From positions 1 to 15,344 of the forward strand of contig JALNWO010000025.1 of NCBI GenBank assembly GCA_023230825.1: a stretch of 15,344 nucleotides of DNA. The letters run 5' to 3'. Both the position numbers and the translations under genes were made by a program. This DNA comes from Acholeplasmataceae bacterium (GTDB lineage: Bacteria; Bacillota_I; Bacilli_A; Acholeplasmatales; Acholeplasmataceae). Positions within the stretch are counted from its first letter, which is position 1, and every line of letters starts with the position of its first letter. The notes beneath the pieces were generated by a model, which worked only from the letters and a program-made list of their open reading frames with translations, was not told the origin of the DNA and did no database searches. This document shows, piece after piece, positions 6,866 to 13,871 of the stretch.

Positions 6866-8000
6866 ATTAAGATACGGCATGTTTGGTGGTAGCGAAGATG
6901 CGTTTATTGGTAAAGTCCATCGCATCGGCGCAGGTTTCCACCATCATTTAGAAATGGTTGCAGGTTGTTTTAGTCGTGATGAAGAAAAAAATCAATCGAC
7001 AGCTCAGTTGTTATCACTTGATCAAGATCGCGTTTATAAAACATATGAGGAAATGGCTGCTCAAGAAGCGAAACGCTCTGATAAAATGGATTTTGTCGTT
7101 ATTGTAACACCAAATAACACCCACTATTCAGCATCCAAAGCTTTTTTAGAAGCAGGTTTTCATGTTTTATGTGAAAAACCACTCACTTTCACCCATGAAG
7201 AAGCAAAAGAGCTTGCCAGAATTGCACAACAGAAAGACTTATTATTTGGTGTGGCGTATGCATACCAAGGTTACGCAATGATTCCTTTAATGCGTGACAT
7301 GATTCAAAGAGGAGATATCGGTGAAATTTTAACAGTGAATTCACGTTATATTCAAGGCTGGCTTTTAAACCCCGTCTTTTTCTCACCAACAGAAGCGAAG
7401 CCATGGCGGATGATTCCAAAATATTCAGGCATTTCCAATTCAGTAGGTGACATAGGCTCTCATATTGAGTATATGGTCCGTTATGTAACTGGACTACATG
7501 TCAACCGTGTTTGTGCAGTCATGGATACTTTTGGTGAAGAACTTGACATGAACACCATGATGCATATTGAGTATGAAAACAAAGTAAAAGCAAGCTATTG
7601 GGTTTCCCAAATTGCTTGGGGTAAACTAAATGACTTTAATATTCAAGTGTTTGGAACCGAAGGTGCCTTAGAGTGGAATCAGGAATTACCAGATTATCTT
7701 TTATATACAAAACGTAATGAAGCAACGCAAAAGCTTGTACGAGGGCAAGAGTTTCTTCCATACTCAAGTAAAAATTATAGCCAACTTCCCGCTGGTCACC
7801 CAGAAGGCTATCATGTTGCTTTTGCGAATATTTATGCAAAATTCAGTCAAGCGATTCTCGATCATCGCCAAGGTGTCAAAGATGCCCTTAAGGTCAACGA
7901 TGTACCTAGCGTAACAGACGGTATTGAAGGCGTCGCTTTCATCGAAGCAGTCATCGATAGTGCGAAAAACGATGGAGCTTGGAAAAAGGTTGCCAAATAA
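6858..8000 (+). CDS. Gfo/Idh/MocA-family NAD(P)-dependent oxidoreductase
   Basis: The 380-aa protein has an N-terminal Rossmann fold with the nucleotide loop GMFGGSEDAFIGKVHR (residues 7-22), the VTPNNTHY strand, the family's EKP motif with K107, and D198/H202 in GDIGSH as the likely catalytic pair. Members oxidise or reduce sugars, inositols and their derivatives; the group includes glucose-fructose oxidoreductase, inositol dehydrogenases and some xylose dehydrogenases. The start lies 8 nt inside the mutarotase gene with site GGAAGGAG (6840-6847). It is the last gene of the pepO operon. Pairing with a mutarotase and an aldo/keto reductase points to an aldose or its derivative, but the exact substrate cannot be named. 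Confidence 0.93.
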   Translation: MSKLRYGMFGGSEDAFIGKVHRIGAGFHHHLEMVAGCFSRDEEKNQSTAQLLSLDQDRVYKTYEEMAAQEAKRSDKMDFVVIVTPNNTHYSASKAFLEAGFHVLCEKPLTFTHEEAKELARIAQQKDLLFGVAYAYQGYAMIPLMRDMIQRGDIGEILTVNSRYIQGWLLNPVFFSPTEAKPWRMIPKYSGISNSVGDIGSHIEYMVRYVTGLHVNRVCAVMDTFGEELDMNTMMHIEYENKVKASYWVSQIAWGKLNDFNIQVFGTEGALEWNQELPDYLLYTKRNEATQKLVRGQEFLPYSSKNYSQLPAGHPEGYHVAFANIYAKFSQAILDHRQGVKDALKVNDVPSVTDGIEGVAFIEAVIDSAKNDGAWKKVAK

Positions 8001-8024
8001 TATTTAATTTAAAAGTCAAAAAAG

Positions 8025-8068
8025 AAAAGCCGATGCTTCGTTCAATGAACGAAGCATCGGCTTTTTTT
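8025..8068. terminator. Strong bidirectional terminator between convergent units
   Basis: A perfect 19-bp stem (8025-8043 with 8047-8065) closes a 3-nt loop AAT and is followed by seven T on the + strand. On the - strand the same stem is followed by a T-rich run, TTTTCTTTTTT (complement of 8018-8028). It therefore ends both the rightward pepO operon and the leftward xylR transcript. Confidence 0.95.
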
Positions 8069-8123
8069 AATATTATTAAAAAATAAAATAAAAGACTTTA
8101 CACAACTTAATTTATGTGATAAA

Positions 8124-9308
8124 CTATGTTGTGAAATCGGTTACATTCTTTTTGCGTTTTTGGAATGGTCGGTATACTTTAATGTTTAAGAAATCTTGAA
8201 CCATAATGTGTGCCAATCCCAATACGTTGGCTTGTGACTGAAACTCAGGTGTTGATAAAATGTCTAACCTGGTAGTTTGAGCTCTCAAGTTATTTTTTAA
8301 CAAAGAAATGGATTGAGGAATCCCTTCAACGATTTCACTATTAATGACAATCATTTCTGGGTTTAAAATGTGACAAACATTATTGATGGCTAAAGAAAGC
8401 TTTTCAATAAAACTGCGATACAGCTCAACAGCATGTGGGTCCTTTGTTTTATAAAGCTGAACAAAATCATTCAAAGTAATTCGTTTACCGCTAAGTTCTT
8501 CATAATCTTGAATGATAGCAGTATCAGAAATGTATGTCTCTAAACAGCCGTAGTTTCCACATACACATTTTCTTCCATTAGGAACGACGATTGTATGTCC
8601 GACTTCACCCGCAAAACCATGCTCACCAGTATAGAGGGAACCATCAATGATAATACCCATCCCAACACCAATCCCGATATTGATTGTCACAATATTATGG
8701 CTCTTAGGAAAGAGAACCTTCTCACCTAAAGCGGAAATGTTCGCCTCGTTTTCAACGAAAACCTTCACCTTTGTATAATCTTCTATGATTGACTTAAGGT
8801 CAATGTCTTTCCAAGAAACGAAGGGGGCAAACTTAATTTTCTTTTCTTTGGATAAAATTCCGTAGACAGAAACACCGATGCCAACGACACCGTAAGCTGA
8901 AACATGTGTATTTTTCTTCAATTCATCAATGGTGTCTAACAAGACTTCTAAATAAGGCGCAAACTCAGTTGTTGCCACTTGTCTTCTAACCTCAAAAAGG
9001 ATTTCACCGTAGATATTACTAATAATGCCGTAAATAGAAGTTGTTAATAACTCAACACTAATAATCCGCGCTGAATTTTTATTCAATGCGATGATATGTG
9101 CACTTCGACCACCCGTTCGAACAATCTGATCGGTTTCTACAACTAGGTTTTTCTCAATTAATTCATTAATAATAGAGGAAATGGTAGCTTTGGTTAATGT
9201 GGTAATTTTTGCCAGTTCAACGCGAGATGTTTCTCGTAATTCAATTAGTTTTTCTAAAACCAAACGCACATTCTCGGCCTTAATGGACTTGGAGTCAAAA
9301 GTCTTCAC
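8124..9308 (-). CDS. xylR: ROK-family transcriptional repressor, XylR-like
   Basis: The 394-aa protein has an N-terminal winged helix-turn-helix (about residues 17-68, with wing RTGGRSA) and a ROK sugar-binding domain. The ROK zinc signature is complete: H238, C248, C250 and C255 in GEVGH...CVCGNYGC. The position of the glucokinase catalytic Asp is Glu (E188 in VENEAN), as expected for a regulator rather than a kinase. It is divergent from xylA, the standard arrangement for XylR, which in Bacillota represses xyl genes until xylose binds. The start is GTG at 9308, 6 nt after AAGGAGGG (9322-9315). It is single-gene, ending at TAG before the shared terminator. Confidence 0.93.
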   Translation of the reverse strand: MKTFDSKSIKAENVRLVLEKLIELRETSRVELAKITTLTKATISSIINELIEKNLVVETDQIVRTGGRSAHIIALNKNSARIISVELLTTSIYGIISNIYGEILFEVRRQVATTEFAPYLEVLLDTIDELKKNTHVSAYGVVGIGVSVYGILSKEKKIKFAPFVSWKDIDLKSIIEDYTKVKVFVENEANISALGEKVLFPKSHNIVTINIGIGVGMGIIIDGSLYTGEHGFAGEVGHTIVVPNGRKCVCGNYGCLETYISDTAIIQDYEELSGKRITLNDFVQLYKTKDPHAVELYRSFIEKLSLAINNVCHILNPEMIVINSEIVEGIPQSISLLKNNLRAQTTRLDILSTPEFQSQANVLGLAHIMVQDFLNIKVYRPFQKRKKNVTDFTT

Positions 9309-9322
9309 ACAAATCCCTCCTT

Positions 9323-9335
9323 CACTTTAAATTAT
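9323..9335. repeat. Left arm of 13-bp mirrored repeat (CACTTTAAATTAT)
   Basis: This is an exact inverted copy of 9401-9413, with 65 bp between the arms. It overlaps the xylR -10 box and start point, so a protein bound here would block xylR itself. Confidence 0.7.
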
Positions 9336-9336
9336 A
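9331..9336 (-). promoter_or_regulatory. -10 box of xylR
   Basis: On the - strand this reads TATAAT. A poor -35 (TTGTTT or TTTGTT) lies 15-16 nt upstream. Start near 9324 gives a leader of about 16 nt carrying the AAGGAGGG site. Confidence 0.55.
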
Positions 9337-9400
9337 ACGCATAAACTTAAAAAACAAATAAAAGTTCTAAAATAAGATAAATGCTGACGCAACATGCTAC

Positions 9401-9413
9401 ATAATTTAAAGTG
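9401..9413. repeat. Right arm of 13-bp mirrored repeat (ATAATTTAAAGTG)
   Basis: This is an exact inverted copy of 9323-9335. Read rightward it starts with CATAAT (9400-9405), so it may include a -10 element for a second xylA promoter, or be a repressor site just upstream of the -35 at 9418. Its first 11 bases recur before xylG at 12289-12299. Confidence 0.65.
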
Positions 9414-9417
9414 ATCA

Positions 9418-9447
9418 TTGCCATTTAACGGAAGTTTAAAAGATAAA
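9418..9447 (+). promoter_or_regulatory. Putative xylA promoter
   Basis: TTGCCA (9418-9423; five of six to the -35 consensus) and GATAAA (9442-9447; four of six) are separated by 18 bp. The predicted start near 9454 would leave a leader of about 56 nt beginning with a Shine-Dalgarno-like run and a hairpin. CATAAT at 9400-9405 is an alternative -10. Confidence 0.45.
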
Positions 9448-9455
9448 AAAAGAAG

Positions 9456-9465
9456 AAAGAGAGGA
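9456..9465 (+). promoter_or_regulatory. Strong Shine-Dalgarno-like run far upstream of xylA
   Basis: AAAGAGAGGA is the best ribosome binding match before xylA but ends 44 nt ahead of the ATG, too far for direct use. The 32-nt hairpin between them (9467-9498) could reduce the effective distance to about 12 nt. The sequence next to the ATG offers only AAAGAAAG (9499-9506). Confidence 0.35.
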
Positions 9466-9466
9466 C

Positions 9467-9498
9467 GTATAAATAGCAGGTAACCCATCTATTTATAC
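9467..9498. promoter_or_regulatory. Perfect 10-bp dyad in the xylA leader (operator and/or mRNA hairpin)
   Basis: GTATAAATAG (9467-9476) and CTATTTATAC (9489-9498) are exact inverted copies with a 12-bp spacer that itself contains GGTAACC. The dyad lies downstream of the predicted xylA promoter and 11 nt before the ATG. It could be a repressor roadblock site or, in RNA, a hairpin of ten mostly A-U pairs that controls ribosome access. Confidence 0.65.
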
Positions 9499-9509
9499 AA
9501 AGAAAGTAT

Positions 9510-10829
9510 ATGAGCTATTTTCCAGAAATTCAAAAAATTAAATTCGAAGGTTCTAAAAGTCAAAACCCACTAGCTTTTAAGTATTACAATCCAGATGAAG
9601 TTATCTTAGGTAAAACAATGAAAGAACATCTTCGTTTTTCCATGTCATATTGGCATACTTTGACTTATATGGGTACCGATCCTTTTGGTCAAGAAACAAT
9701 GGTACGTCCTTGGGACCACCTAGCAACAGATCCTTTAGAAATTGCTAAAACAAGAGTGAAAGTTGCTTTTGAGTTTATGGAAAAAACTGGGATTGAATAC
9801 TTTTGTTTTCATGACCGCGATATTGCTCCTGAAGGTAAAACTCTAGAAGAATCAAATCGTAATCTTGATATTATTGTCGACATCATTGAACAAGAAATGA
9901 AACGAACAGGGATTAAGTTACTTTGGGGAACGGCCAATCTTTTTTCAAACAAACGTTTTGTCAATGGTGCAAGTACCAGTCCAAATGCTGACGTCTTTGC
10001 TTTTAGTGCTGCTCAAGTGAAAAAAGCAATGGAAATTACTCATCGCTTAAATGGTGAGGGTTACACATTTTGGGGTGGTAGAGAAGGTTATGAAACACTA
10101 TTAAATACAGACCTCAAGTTAGAACAAGATAACTTTGCAAGATTTTTACAAATGGCTGTTGACTATGCTCAAGAAATTGGCTTTAAGGGGCAATTTTACA
10201 TTGAACCTAAACCAAAAGAACCAACCAAACATCAATACGATTATGATAGTGCAACCGTCATCGCATTCTTGAAGAGTTATGATCTTGATAAACATTTCAA
10301 ATTAAACATTGAAACAAACCACGCTACACTTGCTGGTCACACGGTTAATCATGAAATTCGTGTAGCTGCAGAAGCGGGTCTTTTAGGGAGTTTAGATGCT
10401 AATCAAGGTGACTTGCTTTTAGGTTGGGACACTGACCAATTTCCAACAAACATTTATGATACAACAGCGATTATGTATGAAATTTTAAGAGCAGGTGGTT
10501 TTGTTACTGGCGGATTAAACTTTGATGCGAAAGTTCGTCGAAGCTCCTTTACGCCTGAAGATTTATTCATTGCCCACATCGTCGGCATGGATACATTTGC
10601 TGTTGGTTTGAAAGTAGCTGCCAAACTTTGGGAAGACCAAGTGCTAGAAAACCATTTAAAAGATCGCTATCGTTCTTATACAACCGGTATTGGAAAAGAT
10701 ATCACCTCTGGCAAAACAAATTTCAAAGCATTAGAAAAATATATTTTTGATAAAAAAACGATTGATGATAATGAATCTGGCCGACAAGAATACCTTGAAG
10801 CAATTATCAATCAATACATTTTAGGATAA
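9510..10829 (+). CDS. xylA: Xylose isomerase
   Basis: The 439-aa TIM-barrel enzyme converts D-xylose to D-xylulose with two divalent metal ions. All expected class II residues fall at the standard positions: H101 and D104 in HDRD, W188 in WGGREGYE, and metal ligands E232 (IEPKPKEP), E268 and H271 (IETNH), D296 (SLDANQGD), D307 and D309 (WDTD) and D339. Length is typical of class II isomerases of Bacillota and Thermotoga. It is the first gene of the rightward xyl operon. The ribosome binding site next to the ATG is weak, with a stronger one beyond a hairpin. Four nucleotides separate it from xylB. Confidence 0.99.
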   Translation: MSYFPEIQKIKFEGSKSQNPLAFKYYNPDEVILGKTMKEHLRFSMSYWHTLTYMGTDPFGQETMVRPWDHLATDPLEIAKTRVKVAFEFMEKTGIEYFCFHDRDIAPEGKTLEESNRNLDIIVDIIEQEMKRTGIKLLWGTANLFSNKRFVNGASTSPNADVFAFSAAQVKKAMEITHRLNGEGYTFWGGREGYETLLNTDLKLEQDNFARFLQMAVDYAQEIGFKGQFYIEPKPKEPTKHQYDYDSATVIAFLKSYDLDKHFKLNIETNHATLAGHTVNHEIRVAAEAGLLGSLDANQGDLLLGWDTDQFPTNIYDTTAIMYEILRAGGFVTGGLNFDAKVRRSSFTPEDLFIAHIVGMDTFAVGLKVAAKLWEDQVLENHLKDRYRSYTTGIGKDITSGKTNFKALEKYIFDKKTIDDNESGRQEYLEAIINQYILG

Positions 10830-10833
10830 ATTT

Positions 10834-12297
10834 ATGTTTATTGGTATTGATCTTGGCACGACGGGCGTTAAAATCATTTTAGTTAATGCTTCAGGCGACG
10901 TCATTGCTAAAACAACTGAATCGTATCCTTTATCAATGCCAAAACCTTTGTGGACCGAGCAAAATCCAGAAGATTGGTATAACCAAACGATCAAAGGTCT
11001 TAAAAAAGTTGTTAAAGGCTACGAAAAAGATATTGAAGCCATTAGTTTTTCTGGTCAAATGCATGGTTTAGTCATCTTAGACAATAATGATCATGTGATT
11101 CGTCCTGCTTTATTGTGGAATGATCAAAGAACAACCCAAGAAGTTCGGTATTTAAATGAAACGATAGGTACTGATGTCTTACAACAAGAAACGGGAAACA
11201 TTGCTTTAACAGGTTTAACAGCTCCAAAATTGTTATGGGTTAAAAATAATGAACCAGCACTGTTTCAAAAAATCAAAAAAATTATGTTACCAAAAGATTA
11301 TTTACTATACCGTTTATCAGGTGTGTTCGCGACTGATGTTTCAGACATTTCCGGAAGTTTATTTTTTGACATTAAAAATAAACGATATAGTCAAACCATG
11401 TTAGACGTCTTAAACATTAAAGAAACACAACTACCGACTGTCTTTGAAAGTTATGAAAAAGTCGGGCACTTATTAGAAGAGGTTAAAAACATACTTCAAA
11501 TTCACCAACCCGTTAAAGTCATTGCTGGTGGTGGCGATCAAGCTGTAGGCGCCATTGGTGTAGGAACGGTGTCACCGGGTAAAAGTAGTATGTCTCTTGG
11601 AACAAGTGGTGTTGTCTATGTCGCAACTAACAAATTCCAAGTCGACACACAAAGCCACTTGCAGTCTTATCGTGATAGCACGGGCCATTATTTAATGATG
11701 GGTGTGATTTTAAATGCAGCAGGGTCTTTAAAATGGTGGAATGAAAAAATCTTCAAAGAACACGACTATGACAAATTTTTTGAAGAGTTGAATTATACTT
11801 CGATTGCTGATTCCCTTTATTTCTTACCTTATTTAAGTGGAGAAAGAGCACCAATCAACGACTCGACAGCAAAGGGCATGTTCTTTGGCCTCCAGGCACA
11901 CCACGAAAAAGGTCATATGCATCGGGCTTTAGTAGAAGGCATCACTTATGCCCTAAAAGAGAGTTTTGATTTAATTCAAAATTTAGGAACCCAAATTGTG
12001 AATATCCGAATTACGGGTGGTGGAGCGAAAAGCGCTATATGGGCTCAAATGATTGCCGATGTTATGAATGTAGATGTTGAAGTTATGAGTATAGATGAAG
12101 GTCCTGCTTTAGGTGCTGCCATCTTGGCTATGGTTGGTAATGGTACTTATCCATCAGTTTCAGTCACGTGTGAAAAATTACTTCAAGTGAAAGAGACATT
12201 TTATCCAATAAAAGATAACGTCGCTTTATACGAAAAGAAATATAATGTCTATAAGAAGTTGTATGAAACGGTCAAACCGTTGTATAATATAATTTAA
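10834..12297 (+). CDS. xylB: Xylulokinase
   Basis: This 487-aa FGGY-family kinase phosphorylates D-xylulose with ATP to xylulose 5-phosphate. The N-terminal phosphate loop is IGIDLGTTGVK with D6, the substrate region FSGQMHGLV is typical of xylulokinase, and D235 in AGGGDQAVG is the catalytic base position. The C-terminal ATP site is GGGAKSAIWAQMIAD followed by GPALGAA. Length is normal. The ribosome binding site AGGA overlaps the end of xylA, four nucleotides upstream, so the genes are co-transcribed and probably coupled. The last codons contain a perfect short dyad and a -10-like element that may serve the following transporter genes. Confidence 0.98.
   Translation: MFIGIDLGTTGVKIILVNASGDVIAKTTESYPLSMPKPLWTEQNPEDWYNQTIKGLKKVVKGYEKDIEAISFSGQMHGLVILDNNDHVIRPALLWNDQRTTQEVRYLNETIGTDVLQQETGNIALTGLTAPKLLWVKNNEPALFQKIKKIMLPKDYLLYRLSGVFATDVSDISGSLFFDIKNKRYSQTMLDVLNIKETQLPTVFESYEKVGHLLEEVKNILQIHQPVKVIAGGGDQAVGAIGVGTVSPGKSSMSLGTSGVVYVATNKFQVDTQSHLQSYRDSTGHYLMMGVILNAAGSLKWWNEKIFKEHDYDKFFEELNYTSIADSLYFLPYLSGERAPINDSTAKGMFFGLQAHHEKGHMHRALVEGITYALKESFDLIQNLGTQIVNIRITGGGAKSAIWAQMIADVMNVDVEVMSIDEGPALGAAILAMVGNGTYPSVSVTCEKLLQVKETFYPIKDNVALYEKKYNVYKKLYETVKPLYNII
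12259..12288 (+). promoter_or_regulatory. Possible internal promoter with dyad before xylG
   Basis: A perfect TATAAT (12283-12288) lies in the final codons of xylB, 18 bp after a weak TTGTAT (12259-12264). Between the two hexamers sits the perfect dyad AACGGT-CAA-ACCGTT (12267-12281), ending 1 bp before the -10, where a repressor would block polymerase. The downstream bases ATAATTTAAAG (12289-12299) repeat the motif seen in the xylR-xylA region. No T run follows the dyad, so it is not a classic terminator. Confidence 0.45.
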
Positions 12298-12336
12298 AGA
12301 TACTATCCTTAACAATTTAAAAGAGGTGAATCTTCT

Positions 12337-13857
12337 TTGGCTAAAAATAATATTTTGGAAATGAGATCTATTACGAAGACATTCCCTGGCGTTGTCGCAC
12401 TCAGCGATGTGACTTTTCACGTTGAAGAAGGTGAAATTCATTTTATTGTCGGTGAAAATGGAGCAGGAAAATCAACACTTATGAAAATTTTAAGTGGGAT
12501 TCATGGTCCTGGTACTTATTCAGGCGATATTGTCTTTGAAGGAGAAGTTGTTTCTTTTAACGGAATTAAAGATTCAGTCAACGCTGGTATTGTTATTATT
12601 AACCAAGAGTTGGCATTGTTTCCAGACTTAACAGTTTATGAGAATGTTTTTGTTGGACATGAATTAAAAACAAGATACGGACTCGTTGATTGGAAAAAGA
12701 CACGCGAAGAAACAAAACGCTACTTAGATTTAGTTGGATTAAAAATTGATATTGATACTCACGTTGGGTCACTTGGTGTTGGCCAACAACAACTCGTTGA
12801 AATTGCGAAAGCACTCAGCCAAAATGTTAAATTATTAATCCTTGATGAACCAACAGCTGCCTTAAACGAAGATGATAGTGCCAATTTACTTCAATTACTC
12901 ATTAACTTAAAAAAAGAAGGCGTTACATCAATTATGATTTCTCATAAATTAAAAGAAGCAACTGAAGTTGCCGATTCTATTACCGTTTTACGAGATGGAA
13001 AAACCATCTCGCGCTTAGAAAAAAACGAAATTGATGAAGCGATTATTATTAAACACATGGTTGGTCGTGAGATCGAAGACATTTTCCCCAAGAGACCTAA
13101 ATATGAACCCCAAGATGTTGTCTTAGAGACGATTAACTTTAATGCCTACGACAAAAATAAAAACCGGTATGTTGTGACAAATTCAAATATTCGGCTCCAT
13201 CGTGGTGAAGTTGTTGGCATTTCTGGATTAATTGGTGCGGGAAGAACAGAGTTGGCCCATAGTATTTTTGGAAATCCCAAAAACTATAAAACCTCTGGAG
13301 GAATTTTTATTAACGGTAAACTTGTTAATTTAAACACACCTCAAAGAGCCATTGATCATGGAATTGCGTATGTTTCTGAAGACCGAAAAGGCAATGGGCT
13401 GATCTTATCAGAAACGATTGGTGAAAACATTACGTTATCAGCACTACAAAAAATTTCTAGATACGGCATCTTAAACGAAATGAAACAATCATCAGAAGCT
13501 GAAAAATATGTCAGAAACTTAAACATCCGAACACCCTCCATTTTTCAACGAATTAGAAACTTGAGTGGTGGTAACCAACAAAAAGTTCAAATCGGCAAAT
13601 GGTTGTTTTCGGAACCAAGTATTTTAATCTTAGATGAACCTACTCGAGGCATCGATGTCGGTTCAAAATTTGAAATTTATACAATCATTAATGACTTGAT
13701 TGCCCGCGGGATGAGCATTCTCTTAATTTCTTCAGAACTTCCAGAAATTTTAGGAATGTGTGATCGCATCTACGTTTTAGCTGAAGGTGTCCAAACGGCA
13801 GAGTTTACCATGGCAGAAGCGACAGCAGAAAAAATCATGGAGAAAGCGACGATATAG
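12337..13857 (+). CDS. xylG: Sugar ABC transporter ATP-binding protein (XylG/MmsA type)
   Basis: The 506-aa protein contains two fused ABC ATPase domains, as in importers of the ribose/xylose class. The first has Walker A GENGAGKST (39-47), signature LGVGQQQ (146-152) and Walker B LLILDEPT with D170/E171. The second has the degenerate Walker A GLIGAGRT (297-304, Arg in place of Lys, normal for the class), signature LSGGNQQ (409-415) and LDEPTRG around D433/E434. The GTYSGDIVFEGE stretch resembles the XylG and multiple-monosaccharide subgroup. The start is TTG at 12337, 8 nt after AAGAGGTG (12321-12328). It drives uptake through XylH. Xylose is inferred as substrate from the neighbouring xylAB. 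Confidence 0.95.
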   Translation: MAKNNILEMRSITKTFPGVVALSDVTFHVEEGEIHFIVGENGAGKSTLMKILSGIHGPGTYSGDIVFEGEVVSFNGIKDSVNAGIVIINQELALFPDLTVYENVFVGHELKTRYGLVDWKKTREETKRYLDLVGLKIDIDTHVGSLGVGQQQLVEIAKALSQNVKLLILDEPTAALNEDDSANLLQLLINLKKEGVTSIMISHKLKEATEVADSITVLRDGKTISRLEKNEIDEAIIIKHMVGREIEDIFPKRPKYEPQDVVLETINFNAYDKNKNRYVVTNSNIRLHRGEVVGISGLIGAGRTELAHSIFGNPKNYKTSGGIFINGKLVNLNTPQRAIDHGIAYVSEDRKGNGLILSETIGENITLSALQKISRYGILNEMKQSSEAEKYVRNLNIRTPSIFQRIRNLSGGNQQKVQIGKWLFSEPSILILDEPTRGIDVGSKFEIYTIINDLIARGMSILLISSELPEILGMCDRIYVLAEGVQTAEFTMAEATAEKIMEKATI

Positions 13858-13871
13858 ATAGAGGTGTTTGA

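Larger units (their letters stand above)
9309..9509. promoter_or_regulatory. Divergent xylR-xylA regulatory region
   Basis: This 201-bp gap has to hold both promoters and the repressor sites. Visible signals are a leftward TATAAT, a possible rightward promoter, two mirror-image copies of ATAATTTAAAGTG, a perfect 10-bp dyad in the xylA leader, and a weak AACTT...AAGTT dyad (9344-9366). I do not find a clear match to the well-known Bacillus XylR operator (arms TTAGTTTGTT/AACAAACTAA), so the operator is assigned only by position. Confidence 0.7.

Noticed and set aside
8101..8133. Inverted repeat CACAAC...GTTGTG around the xylR stop codon
   Set aside because: Arms of six with a 21-nt gap and no T run; the strong terminator at 8025-8068 explains termination.
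9382..9395. Catabolite-responsive (cre-like) site TGCTGACGCAACAT
   Set aside because: It has the TG...CG core but lacks the required CA end and the A-rich flanks; too many mismatches to call a CcpA site.
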